NCBI GenBank assembly: GCA_036788095.1
Contig: DAIQOA010000042.1
Span: 1 to 28,540, forward strand
Length of the DNA stretch: 28,540 nucleotides
Reading direction: 5' to 3'
Source: Anaerohabitans sp036788095
GTDB lineage: Bacteria; Zhuqueibacterota; Zhuqueibacteria; Residuimicrobiales; Residuimicrobiaceae
The notes under the pieces were generated by a model. That model did no database searches and had not been told where the DNA came from. It saw only the letters and a list, made by a program, of their open reading frames with translations. This document shows positions 1 through 7,207 of the stretch, in pieces. Both the position numbers and the translations under genes were made by a program. Position 1 is the first letter of the stretch. Each line of letters opens with the position of its first letter.

Positions 1-43
1 TGCCCAGATGCAGGTTGACAATGCCCGCTAGCAGTTCATTCAT
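1..43 (-). CDS. N-terminus of a putative Na+-translocating decarboxylase beta subunit (cut by window edge)
   Basis: Only the first 14 codons are inside the window, reading MNELLAGIVNLHLG from an ATG at position 43. A purine-rich ribosome binding site (GGAGAAGAG) lies just upstream. The gene follows the biotin carrier at the end of an alpha-gamma-carrier series, which is where the multi-spanning membrane beta subunit (OadB/GcdB/MmdB family, the Na+ channel part) is normally encoded. The call rests on this context; 14 residues are too few for a family assignment by themselves. A check is to read the sequence left of this window for a roughly 350-430 residue membrane protein. Confidence 0.5.
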   Translation of the reverse strand, partial: MNELLAGIVNLHLG

Positions 44-99
44 CACTCTTCTCCATTGGAATAATCGAGAGGTGCAGATAATCGGCCCGCCGCCGGGCT

Positions 100-468
100 T
101 CAGCCGATGATGGCCAGAACATCATCGGCTGAGACTCGGGCGCCTTTGGCCGCCAGGAAAGCGACGACGCCGTCGCCGGGGGAGACCACCTCGTTCTCCA
201 TCTTCATCGCTTCGAGGACCAGCAGCGGCTGCCCCCTTTTCACACGGGCGCCGGGCTCCACCCGGGTTTGGATGACCACGCCCGGCATCGGTGCGAGCAG
301 CTTCTCCCCGTGCGCAGCCGCCGGTGCGGCCGTGACTGCTGCGGGCTGCGTCGCAACCGGCTGGGCCGCAGCAGGCGTTGGAGCGGCGGCTGACTCTACA
401 AGAGTCGCCTTGCCCTTTTCCACCTCGACTTTATATTTTTGGCTGTTGATGGTGACGACATACTTCAT
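100..468 (-). CDS. Biotin carrier protein (biotin/lipoyl-attachment domain) of the decarboxylase
   Basis: This 122-residue protein carries the biotin prosthetic group that shuttles CO2 from the carboxyltransferase alpha subunit to the membrane beta subunit. It has a short N-terminal segment (about 1-25), an Ala/Pro-rich flexible linker (about 26-52), and a C-terminal biotinyl domain (about 55-122) with the classic EAMKMENEV motif, so Lys89 is the expected biotinylation site. The linker is typical of carriers encoded apart from alpha, as in glutaconyl-CoA and methylmalonyl-CoA decarboxylases and some oxaloacetate decarboxylases. It starts 29 bp after the gamma gene in the same operon. BirA, encoded divergently at 2554, is the likely modifying enzyme. 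Confidence 0.9.
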   Translation of the reverse strand: MKYVVTINSQKYKVEVEKGKATLVESAAAPTPAAAQPVATQPAAVTAAPAAAHGEKLLAPMPGVVIQTRVEPGARVKRGQPLLVLEAMKMENEVVSPGDGVVAFLAAKGARVSADDVLAIIG

Positions 469-497
469 GGCTTCATTCCGTCCTTATGCTTGCGCTA

Positions 498-839
498 TCA
501 GCTGATCGCCCTGATGGATTTGACCCGCAGTTCTTCGAGCGCTATGCCCGCTTCATGAGCCACGATGGCCAGGATCATGGCGGCGGTCTTTTCGTCCACA
601 TCCGACAAGGACAAGCCCTCCCCCGAGACCAGGTACCCGTTGATAACCGCGGAGGTTTGCACGCCAGGTGCGGCTTCCTTCGGGGGAGCGGCTGGATCCG
701 CAGCGGCCGCGGCCGCGCGCAGCCGGGCCCCGGCGATAAAGGCCGAGATCACCTTGACCGCGATGAGAACCCCGATGACGATGGCGAAGAGGATGATGAT
801 CTCCGCTTCATAGGACTCTAGCATGGCCTTGATTGTCAT
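498..839 (-). CDS. oadG: Oxaloacetate decarboxylase gamma-type small membrane subunit (OadG family)
   Basis: This is a 113-residue protein with one N-terminal transmembrane helix (about residues 13-37, EIIILFAIVIGVLIAVKVIS), an Ala/Pro-rich linker, and a short cytoplasmic C-terminal domain. That is the architecture of OadG/MmdD, which anchors and assembles alpha and beta subunits. Size and position (11 bp after the alpha stop, 29 bp before the carrier) fit. The ATG at 839 is preceded by GGGAAG overlapping the end of the alpha gene, suggesting coupled translation. Sequence conservation in this family is weak, so the call depends on topology and operon order. Confidence 0.7.
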   Translation of the reverse strand: MTIKAMLESYEAEIIILFAIVIGVLIAVKVISAFIAGARLRAAAAAADPAAPPKEAAPGVQTSAVINGYLVSGEGLSLSDVDEKTAAMILAIVAHEAGIALEELRVKSIRAIS

Positions 840-850
840 GAAAGGCTTCC

Positions 851-2359
851 CTATATCCTGGTAATGGTGTAATCGACGGTGATGGCCGTACGGGCCGGCG
901 GCCCAGCCGGTATCTGAGCAGCAACCTGCGGGGCTTCCTTTTTAATCCCCTGTTTACGAACGGATACCGTCCCCTCGCCTTTGAGGAAAGCGACGCCCTT
1001 TTGGCCGCAGGCCGCTGCGATAAAGATATTCTCATCGTTCAGCGGCAGACCCGCCTCCTCGAGCATGCTTCTGGCCGCCGCGACGCCCTTCTTGGGATCG
1101 CGCTCATTGATGTCGATCACCGTCTCTGTGGTGGGTTCGAGCTGGAGCTGTTCGGCGGCGATGCGCACCACCTCAGGATCAGGCGCGGCGGGCGTCCGGC
1201 CGAAATAGCCGAGCACCATCTTGCCGTAGCCTTTGGCGATCTTTTCCCACTTGCCGAACATGACATTGTTGAAGGCCTGCTGGAAGTAGAACTGGGAGAC
1301 GGGCGTCACCGAGGTGCCGAAACCGCCGAGTTCAACCACCTCCCCCATCGCTTTGATCACCTCCGGATAGCGATTCATGATCTTGTTGTCGCGCATCATC
1401 TGGGTGTTGGAGGTCAGCGCCCCGCCGGGCATGGGCGAAAAGGGGATCAGTGGCTCCACCTGTTTCGCCTCAGGCGGCATAAAATAGTCCTTCATGCATT
1501 CCTTAAAGACCTCTTCGGCCTCGCGCATGCGGTCGACGTGGATGCCCAGATCGTAATCGGTGCCGCGCAGGGCATGCCACATCGAGATGATGTCGCTTTG
1601 GCAGGTCCCGCCCGAAACCGGGGCCATGGAGAGGTCCAGACAATCGGCGCCGCCGTCGAGGGCCGCCAAATAGGTCGCCACGCAGGTCCCGGCGGTATCA
1701 TGGGAGTGGAAGCGGAGGGGTGTAGAATCGCCGAGCAGGGCGCGCGCCTGCTTGATGGTTTCGTGGACGGTCCTGGGCGTGGAGGTGCCCGAGGCATCCT
1801 TGAAACAGACCGCGTCATAGGGGATGCCGGCCGCGAGAATTTTTTTCAGGGTGTCGATATAAAAAGCGGGCGTATGCGCCCAGTCCGCCCCCGGGGTATC
1901 GGGCGGAAGGCTCATCATCGTCACCACCACCTCGTGCCGGAGGCCCGCTTCGTGAATGCACTGCCCGGAGAAAATAAGATTGTTGACATCGTTGAGCGCG
2001 TCGAAATTGCGGATGGTGGTCACGCCGTGTTTCTTGAACATCTGCGCGTGCAGCTTGATGATGTCGCGCGGCTGGGAATCAAGACAGACGACATTCACGC
2101 CGCGGGCCAGGGTTTGCAGATTGACCTCGGGCCCAACGGTCTCCCTGAATTTGTCCATCATAACGAAAGAGTTTTCATTGGCATAAAAAATGGGGGACTG
2201 GAACATCGCTCCGCCCCCCGATTCAAAGTGATCGATCCCCGCCGCGGCGGTCGCCTTTACGGCCGGCATGAAATCATCCATGAAAACCCGTGCGCCGTAT
2301 ACGGACTGAAAACCGTCTCGGAAGGCGGTGATCATCACATCGATTTTTTTTCTAGCCAC
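851..2359 (-). CDS. Biotin-dependent carboxyltransferase alpha subunit (OadA/PYC-type), Na+-pumping decarboxylase
   Basis: This 502-residue protein has an HMGL-like TIM barrel (about 1-290) followed by the conserved PYC/OADA domain (about 300-460). Metal and catalytic positions are visible: Asp15 in the TAFRDGFQS motif, Lys187 in FKDASG (position of the carbamylated lysine) and His218/His220 in HSHDTAG. It transfers the carboxyl group of a beta-keto acid, probably oxaloacetate, to carrier biotin. It lacks a fused C-terminal biotin domain; the carrier is encoded separately downstream. The N-terminal motif differs from the common OadA form (RDAHQSLLATR), so this is a divergent subfamily and the substrate is not certain. 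Start is GTG at 2359 with AAAGGGAGAG upstream. Confidence 0.82.
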   Translation of the reverse strand: MARKKIDVMITAFRDGFQSVYGARVFMDDFMPAVKATAAAGIDHFESGGGAMFQSPIFYANENSFVMMDKFRETVGPEVNLQTLARGVNVVCLDSQPRDIIKLHAQMFKKHGVTTIRNFDALNDVNNLIFSGQCIHEAGLRHEVVVTMMSLPPDTPGADWAHTPAFYIDTLKKILAAGIPYDAVCFKDASGTSTPRTVHETIKQARALLGDSTPLRFHSHDTAGTCVATYLAALDGGADCLDLSMAPVSGGTCQSDIISMWHALRGTDYDLGIHVDRMREAEEVFKECMKDYFMPPEAKQVEPLIPFSPMPGGALTSNTQMMRDNKIMNRYPEVIKAMGEVVELGGFGTSVTPVSQFYFQQAFNNVMFGKWEKIAKGYGKMVLGYFGRTPAAPDPEVVRIAAEQLQLEPTTETVIDINERDPKKGVAAARSMLEEAGLPLNDENIFIAAACGQKGVAFLKGEGTVSVRKQGIKKEAPQVAAQIPAGPPARTAITVDYTITRI

Positions 2360-2553
2360 CAGGCAATCTCTCCCTTTGTTCGTCGATTCAAGCGTTCATA
2401 CTTACGCCGGAAGGCCGAAAGCAATATAAATTATCGAACAATAACTATAAACACAACCTGAATTTTTCACCTGGCATTTGGCGGCGATATTCATAAATTA
2501 TGGCAGTGTGATCATACTGGACAGTGCAGAGGACTTGTTTCAGCGAGTAAGCA
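2360..2553. promoter_or_regulatory. Divergent promoter region between decarboxylase operon and birA
   Basis: This 194-bp interval separates two divergent genes and must hold both promoters. The middle (about 2424-2462) is AT-rich against GC-rich flanks. On the minus strand there are -10-like hexamers (GATAAT, TATATT), but I found no -35 element at proper spacing, so no promoter is assigned. I saw no clear operator. BirA here lacks the DNA-binding domain and is unlikely to regulate it directly. Confidence 0.4.
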
Positions 2554-3273
2554 TTGGCAGAGCCGCGTCAGATCATCTATCTCGATACCGTCGATTCGAC
2601 CAACCGTTATGCGCGCCGCGAGCGGCTGCCGGCGGGGACGATCGTCTACACCTTTCGCCAGCGGGCCGGCCGGGGGCGCCTGGGCAGGCCTTGGCTCGAT
2701 ATCGAGGGCAAGAACCTGGCTCTTTCAGTTATTTTCGATGCCGGGGCGGGGGAAGCGTCCTTTTGGCGGATTGCCCTGCTTTCGTTGCCGATGGCGGCCC
2801 TGTTGAAGGCTTTGTCGATCCATCAAGTCTGGATCAAATGGCCCAATGACATCCTGGCCGGTGGAAAAAAGATCGCGGGCGTTCTGGCCGAAACGGTGAT
2901 GGAAGAGAACCACATGGTCAAAATCATCGCCGGCATCGGCATCAACGTCAACCCAACCGCGGCGGAGCTGGCCCTCATCCCCAAACCCGCCACCTCCTTA
3001 TATTGCGAGACCGGGCGGCTGCAGGAGATGAGGCACTTTGCAGAGGGGTATATCACGCTGCTTGCAGAGCTGATGGATGAGGAGCTGCCTGTGCCAATGA
3101 TCAGGCAGCGGTGGTTGACCGAGAGCGGAACGATCGGCAGAAGCGTGGAATGGGCGTCGCCGGCCGGACCGGTGCGCGGCCACGCGGTTGATGTCGATGA
3201 AAAGGGGCTGCTCCATCTCGAGACTGCGACGGGGATCATCCAGATCGCGGCGGGCGATCTGGATATAAAGTAG
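2554..3273 (+). CDS. birA: Biotin--[biotin carboxyl carrier] protein ligase, monofunctional (BirA family)
   Basis: The protein makes biotinyl-AMP and transfers biotin to a carrier lysine. Its 239 residues show family hallmarks in order: DSTN near residue 14, the biotin/ATP loop QRAGRGRLGRPW, catalytic KWPNDI, and GIGINVN. A short C-terminal domain (about 190-239) follows. There is no N-terminal helix-turn-helix, so this is the class I, non-regulatory form. The start is TTG at 2554: an in-frame TAA lies at 2548-2550 and there is no other start before the DSTN motif. Its ribosome binding site is weak. Placement back-to-back with the biotin-carrier operon suggests it serves that enzyme. Confidence 0.9.
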   Translation: MAEPRQIIYLDTVDSTNRYARRERLPAGTIVYTFRQRAGRGRLGRPWLDIEGKNLALSVIFDAGAGEASFWRIALLSLPMAALLKALSIHQVWIKWPNDILAGGKKIAGVLAETVMEENHMVKIIAGIGINVNPTAAELALIPKPATSLYCETGRLQEMRHFAEGYITLLAELMDEELPVPMIRQRWLTESGTIGRSVEWASPAGPVRGHAVDVDEKGLLHLETATGIIQIAAGDLDIK

Positions 3274-3355
3274 ATGTGTTCGAGTGTGGAGCGCCGGAGC
3301 GGAATTTCACGAGTCTGTCGTTGAATGCCCGCTCGATCTTATCCGGTTCGCAGAA

Positions 3356-3555
3356 TTCAGGTGGATCTCTGCGGTGCGAAATGCCGCCTTGAAATCGGCC
3401 CGGCAGGTCATGTAAGAGATCGCGTCGTCCATCAGCACGGCATCGATTGATAAAGGCGCATACAGAGCGCCCAGATGATGGCGGTCATTGAAATGAAAGA
3501 ACAAACGAAGGCGGTAGAAAACGCCTGGATCGGCTTCAAGCTCTTCGGAAAGGGA
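3356..3555 (-). pseudogene. In-frame chimeric gene remnant: beta-barrel fragment fused to methyltransferase fragment
   Basis: Read on the minus strand, the remnant begins like the barrel protein at 8823-9569 (SLSEELEADPGVFYRLRLF, then FHFNDRHHLGALYAPLSIDA) and continues in the same frame like the methyltransferase at 7208-7945 (VLMDDAISYM, then RADF and AAFRTA). By direct comparison, 3438-3555 matches 9296-9413 with 5 mismatches in 118 bases, and 3371-3446 matches 7563-7638 with 10 mismatches in 76. The junction lies in a shared GCATC, coding Asp-Ala in both parents. Order and strand equal those of the parents, as if a copy of the region had lost about 1.66 kb. Both ends are truncated and no start or ribosome binding site is credible. 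Confidence 0.85.
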
Positions 3556-3614
3556 CCTGGTATATGATTTTTGATTTTATGGCGAAATAGCCTTTCAACT
3601 GCTCCAACGCACCC

Positions 3615-3650
3615 TGCATCCGGTGCGGCCGATGGTCAGAACGCCGCACC
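3615..3650. repeat. Palindromic repeat, copy 1 (GGTGCGGC/GCCGCACC)
   Basis: An 8-bp perfect inverted repeat, GGTGCGGC at 3622-3629 and GCCGCACC at 3643-3650, has a 13-base loop. The 15 bases TGCATCCGGTGCGGC at 3615-3629 recur exactly at 13851-13865, followed there by the same closing arm with a different loop. The shared stem with variable loop suggests a dispersed palindromic element. The rest of the gap 3556-3724 holds a short open minus-strand stretch with no recognisable product. Confidence 0.55.
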
Positions 3651-3724
3651 AACTTGGCCAAGGCCCACCTGTTCGCATGACTTTCACTCTCACCGCCCGA
3701 CTACCCAACGCCCTGATATCTTTG

Positions 3725-4381
3725 CTATAGTCCTTTAAGCCTCCTTCTAAAGAGCACCGCCAGAGAGATGGTGGCGCCTGGCAATGTCACGGCCCACAAA
3801 GATGCCCCCCATATTAAAGGGTGATAAAAGGTCTGCAGCGCGACAAAGGGCATGATGAGGCCATTCGCAATCAAAAACCAGCGGACCGTTTTCTGCAATC
3901 CCGGTCCCACGAAGGCGAAAGCCGCGAAAAGCGTGGACAAGCTCATAAAACTGTAGCCAAGGAGGTCCACTGAATAGGTGAACGAGTTAAAGACATTGAA
4001 CAGAAAAGGCCGGATGTGGTCGCTGACAACGCCTCGGTAGAGGGCCGGGGCAACGAGAGTCAGTTGGACAAAGTAGTTCATGCAAATCAGAGTGCTGTAC
4101 ATGATCGCGAACACGAGGCCCGTTTGACTCCATATTTTTTTATTCGCAGGGGCATGACGATGGACGCTGCTCATCATGATCACAAACGAAATCCCAAGCA
4201 ACAGGGAAGGGACGAGGAGGACCACGAGTCCATACCACGTGCTATCGTTTTCCGGCCCGCCGCCTGATCCCATCAGACCAAACCACTCCGCAAACTGCCC
4301 GAAGACGTAAGCAAGGCTGGAAACCGACGCCAGAAGTGCTGACCAGTAGCCGAGTTTGTAGACATTTTTTTCGTCTTCCAT
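3725..4381 (-). CDS. Hypothetical six-span membrane protein
   Basis: A 218-residue integral membrane protein with about six hydrophobic helices (approximately residues 10-32, 50-72, 88-110, 128-150, 160-180 and 185-208) and a basic C-terminus (RRRLKGL). No catalytic motif is visible and I do not recognise the family; it has the look of small DUF4386-like or DoxX-like proteins, but that is a guess. The start at 4381 is chosen because AAAGGAG lies 7 bases upstream. The frame could extend to 4447 but without a comparable site. It is the first of the minus-strand accessory genes, with long non-coding gaps on both sides. Confidence 0.6.
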   Translation of the reverse strand: MEDEKNVYKLGYWSALLASVSSLAYVFGQFAEWFGLMGSGGGPENDSTWYGLVVLLVPSLLLGISFVIMMSSVHRHAPANKKIWSQTGLVFAIMYSTLICMNYFVQLTLVAPALYRGVVSDHIRPFLFNVFNSFTYSVDLLGYSFMSLSTLFAAFAFVGPGLQKTVRWFLIANGLIMPFVALQTFYHPLIWGASLWAVTLPGATISLAVLFRRRLKGL

Positions 4382-4701
4382 CGGTAACTCCTTTTTTGTT
4401 CGTAAAGAGACTTGTTCTTGTTTTTCCGTCAAAATCTCCACGCCCATGGCCGCTGCTATTCCCAGAGCGGAGTCTCGAGGTTTTGCCTCCTTTCTTGACT
4501 TGCATGCCTCAGGGGCATAACAAACCTTCTGCGATTTTTTGGATTTTTTCGCTGAATAATTATAAATGAGAGGTTCATCCGTTTTTCATTGTAACCAATT
4601 ACTGGTGAAAATCCGGGCGGCAGGGGATCGCGTGCCGCCATTTGCCGGACCGCCTTTTCGATCGCCAGTATGCCCGGCAGCTCAGAGAACGATGATCCAT
4701 T
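4382..4701. other. 320-bp gap with a long imperfect inverted repeat (4600-4670)
   Basis: No convincing gene. Nested arms TACTGG (4600-4605) and CCAGTA (4665-4670) enclose GAAAA/TTTTC, CCGG/CCGG and a perfect GGCGGCA (4616-4622) / TGCCGCC (4633-4639) stem, giving one extended hairpin just after the stop of the next gene. A minus-strand frame stays open from about 4688 to 4456 through it (a 61-codon ORF can start at 4641) but has no ribosome binding site and no recognisable motif; it may be the tail of a lost gene. The sequence GCATAAC also occurs at 4516-4522. Confidence 0.4.
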
Positions 4702-5304
4702 CTAGCGCACAGTATGCTCAGCCCGCTCTTTTATCCCTAACATACACTTGCGCATCATGATGATATCGCCGAAATCATACAGTAAATAATAGATGATCCA
4801 GGGAAAACTAAAATCATATTTTGTCCTCAGTCTGGTGATCAACCGCGTTGCACTCGCTCCCTGATGGCCTAAATACCAACCCCACGTTCCATGGCCTTTC
4901 TGGTCCCACCACAAGATATACTCATTCTCCCGGTACCCTTTGACCCACATCCCGTTCTTTTGATCCGGCGTAAAAGGAACAAAATAGCCCTGTGCAATTT
5001 TTTGAAATTCAGGCAGTATCTCTCTGCTGCTGGCTGCTCCAGCGTTATCTATCCAATCCAGGCTATACCAGCCAGCGCGAGCAGAACCGATTTGAATGAT
5101 CCATTTCCACACTTCGGAGGCGGGCGCTTGTATCGTGACGGCGCGTGTAGCGATCATGTGTGGTTTGAGCACAAGCTCATCGCCTGGCAAGGATTGACTG
5201 ACTTCGTCTTGTGTGGCTCCCCAAGTCAGGATGCGAGGTCGAATGATCGCAAAGTAGGTTGTTGTCGTTAAAACAAGTAATAAGAGCACATTCAGATAGA
5301 CCAT
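4702..5304 (-). CDS. SRPBCC-fold (START/polyketide cyclase-like) protein with N-terminal membrane anchor
   Basis: This 200-residue protein has one N-terminal hydrophobic helix (about 4-22) followed by an SRPBCC-type ligand-binding domain. The pattern LPGDELVL...ATRAVTIQAPASEVWKWI then QIGSARAGWYSLDWIDNAG is characteristic of a family of uncharacterised SRPBCC proteins that bind a hydrophobic ligand in a helix-grip pocket. The final 25 residues (IKERAEHTVR end) are charged. The ATG at 5304 is preceded by TTTGGAGCG. Function is unknown; a lipid or aromatic ligand is likely from the fold. It is transcribed alone or after the CPBP gene, 117 bp upstream. Confidence 0.7.
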   Translation of the reverse strand: MVYLNVLLLLVLTTTTYFAIIRPRILTWGATQDEVSQSLPGDELVLKPHMIATRAVTIQAPASEVWKWIIQIGSARAGWYSLDWIDNAGAASSREILPEFQKIAQGYFVPFTPDQKNGMWVKGYRENEYILWWDQKGHGTWGWYLGHQGASATRLITRLRTKYDFSFPWIIYYLLYDFGDIIMMRKCMLGIKERAEHTVR

Positions 5305-5421
5305 ACACGCTCCAAAGTTTTTGCTTACGGCAAATGTTCGACTTTTTAAATTCCGCGACCTGACCTGACCTGGCGCCGGCTGCTATCAAGCCGTCCGGTA
5401 AGGGCGATGGTTGAGCGTTTT

Positions 5422-6267
5422 TTACCTGTCTGTCGTTCCCTCTTCTTGATAGTCCCGCCGTAAAAAAAAGTCGCGATTTTTTATGACGACCACGATGGAC
5501 AGCGCGAGCAGCAGCACGGTCTGAATGACCTTGCTGTCCGGATGCGTGCAAAACAGCTCATTGAAGCAGCCTGCCGTGATGTGAAAGACCACGGCGACGA
5601 GGATGCTGCGATGGGTCTTGTAGTACAGCCAGTTCATCAGCACCACATAGGGCAGAAGGCTGACCATGAAATTGATGCTGTAGATCAAACCGCTCTCAGC
5701 GACATTGCTGTGGTAATAGCCCTTGATGAACGAAAGCGGCATGTGCCATATCGCCCAGAAGGCGCCGAAGAGGAGAGAGGTTTTGAGGAGATTCATGCGC
5801 CGTCGCAGGCAGTCCGTGCCGTAAGAGTGCCAGGCAAGCTCTTCCACCAACGGCGCGAGAAAGAGCAAGAACCAGCCGGGAAACAGTCCCGCAGAGAATG
5901 AAGCCCTGCCAGCAAGATGAAATTGATCTGCGCTGTGGCCGAAGAGTAAAGAGATCGCTTGCGCCAATAAGATGCTGGCGAGCATGAGAAAACAAGTCAA
6001 CAAGCCATAGGTGATCTTGATTCCCTTCAGGCCGATTATGCGTTGCTTCAGGTCCTCTCGCATCTCCGCATGCGGCCATATCATGGAAAAGGCGATCACG
6101 GTCGGCCCAAGCAGCCCAAGTACGCCAAGTATGCCGACTAGGGCGCCCAAAAAATCATTTGTCGGAGTGATGTGACTGACATACGCCGCTCCGAACCAGA
6201 AGCCCCATGGAATGGCAGTGGATAAGCCATAGAATAGAACCGGATGCCGGTACTGGTTGATGATCAT
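5422..6267 (-). CDS. CPBP-family intramembrane metalloprotease homologue (Abi/CAAX-type)
   Basis: A 281-residue protein with about eight hydrophobic helices. The CPBP (PF02517) motifs are recognisable: a double glutamate in VEELAWHSYG (Glu142-Glu143), AIWHMP with His175, and VVFHITAGCFNE with His229. The usual EExxxR arginine is replaced by His147, and the second motif has Trp in place of Phe, so catalytic competence should be treated with care. Members process prenylated or membrane proteins, or act in bacteriocin self-immunity. Start at 6267 is supported by CGGAGGAC 7 bases upstream; an upstream extension to 6306 lacks this. The stop is followed at once by a GCTCAAC/CCGGAC stretch that resembles half of an attC arm. 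Confidence 0.75.
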   Translation of the reverse strand: MIINQYRHPVLFYGLSTAIPWGFWFGAAYVSHITPTNDFLGALVGILGVLGLLGPTVIAFSMIWPHAEMREDLKQRIIGLKGIKITYGLLTCFLMLASILLAQAISLLFGHSADQFHLAGRASFSAGLFPGWFLLFLAPLVEELAWHSYGTDCLRRRMNLLKTSLLFGAFWAIWHMPLSFIKGYYHSNVAESGLIYSINFMVSLLPYVVLMNWLYYKTHRSILVAVVFHITAGCFNELFCTHPDSKVIQTVLLLALSIVVVIKNRDFFLRRDYQEEGTTDR

Positions 6268-6353
6268 GCTTGTCCTCCGTTTAATGGACATTGCATCACT
6301 CGCCAAAGGGGGCTAGACAAAGCGCGCTGATAACCGCAAAATTTGAAAGCTAC

Positions 6354-6410
6354 GCACTAACATCATGGAAACCATGCCCCTTTTAGTCCGGTTAATGCAG
6401 TTGTTGGGCG
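6354..6410 (-). repeat. attC-like imperfect palindrome A
   Basis: Located 14 bases after the stop of the gene ending at 6425. On the minus strand it opens with GCCCAAC (fits the integron R'' consensus RYYYAAC), followed by AACTGCATTAACCGGAC, and closes with GGTTTCC and GTTAGTG (GTTA core, two mismatches to GTTRRRY). The arms pair imperfectly (CNAACA, CAT and AACC blocks with their complements). Size, about 57 bp, and position after a stop codon fit an attC site, but pairing is patchy, so this is a candidate only. Confidence 0.35.
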
Positions 6411-6424
6411 CATAGTTATTTTGT

Positions 6425-7006
6425 TTACTTTTTCAGTGCTAAACCAATTATAACTATAGGTGTGGAATCCAAGTCATATCCTTCAAGAAAACCTGTTGAT
6501 TTATAGCCTATTTCTAAAATTGCCAGTAATTCATGACGGCTGATTGGATCATCAATGCCGAGGGAAGCATATCCTCCTCCAGGTCCATAGGGCGGCGGCC
6601 AATCGTAACCGTAATCAATATGATCAAAATTTAATTCTCGATAACGCGCTCCATGTCCAAAGTATTCATGAGCTAAAATAATACTAAAATAATCCACAGG
6701 GGTATCCAGAACCACATATTTTGCAGCTCTCGCTAACACATTGCCTGTCTTTCCCAAAAAAGAGAACTTGGGAAACCATGTGGTCCCTATTAAGTAATCT
6801 TCTAATAGCGCCAGACCTTGGTGAAAAGTTATAATATCTTCTGAACCGCTTCTCATGCTTAAATCAGAATCGATCAATAATGGAAAATATTTACTTTGCG
6901 TGGTTTGTAATTTTTCCTTTTCATGCGCATCTAAAGAAACGGTATTTTGAGCATAACCCATCGAGGAAAATATGGTGATATACAGAATAAAAATTATTAC
7001 TTTCAT
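6425..7006 (-). CDS. Small exported protein with HEYFGH (HExxGH) metal-binding motif
   Basis: A 193-residue protein with a signal peptide (about 1-19, MKVIIFILYITIFSSMGYAQ) and a single strong motif, AHEYFGHGAR, with His113, Glu114 and His118. HExxGH is the zinc signature of M49 dipeptidyl peptidases, but those are about 700 residues long and this protein shows no other resemblance. Later features are YGYDWPPPYGPGGGYASLG and a conserved-looking SRHELLAILEIG. It may be a small periplasmic metallohydrolase of an unnamed family. Its DNA is clearly more AT-rich than its neighbours, a sign of separate origin. The start at 7006 is set by the signal peptide; the frame extends to 7120 with unlike composition. 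Confidence 0.6.
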   Translation of the reverse strand: MKVIIFILYITIFSSMGYAQNTVSLDAHEKEKLQTTQSKYFPLLIDSDLSMRSGSEDIITFHQGLALLEDYLIGTTWFPKFSFLGKTGNVLARAAKYVVLDTPVDYFSIILAHEYFGHGARYRELNFDHIDYGYDWPPPYGPGGGYASLGIDDPISRHELLAILEIGYKSTGFLEGYDLDSTPIVIIGLALKK

Positions 7007-7207
7007 TTGATTCTCACGTGAGCGGATATCAATTACTCTAATGTGCTGGACGTGAGCCGCCTCAGCAGCAGGCAAGACGACCTGGTCCTTCGTTCTGTGG
7101 CGCGGGGGTTCCACCTGCAAAGCGTGCGAATTGAGATAACGTTCCCAGAACCAGTCTGCTGAGCCAAGCTGCAGGTAGCCCGTCGCACCCGCTCTATTGC
7201 TTCGTAT

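Noticed and set aside
1001..2461. A 486-codon plus-strand open frame opposite the alpha subunit gene
   Set aside because: It is a shadow of the alpha gene: His/Gly/Arg-rich, no motifs, no ribosome binding site, while the minus frame has full domain conservation.
5362..5421. An attC-like half site (GCTCAAC then CCGGAC) directly after the CPBP stop
   Set aside because: There is no GTT core within 110 bases to form the other end, so it cannot be a complete site; the GGCT/AGCC hairpin alone is not specific.
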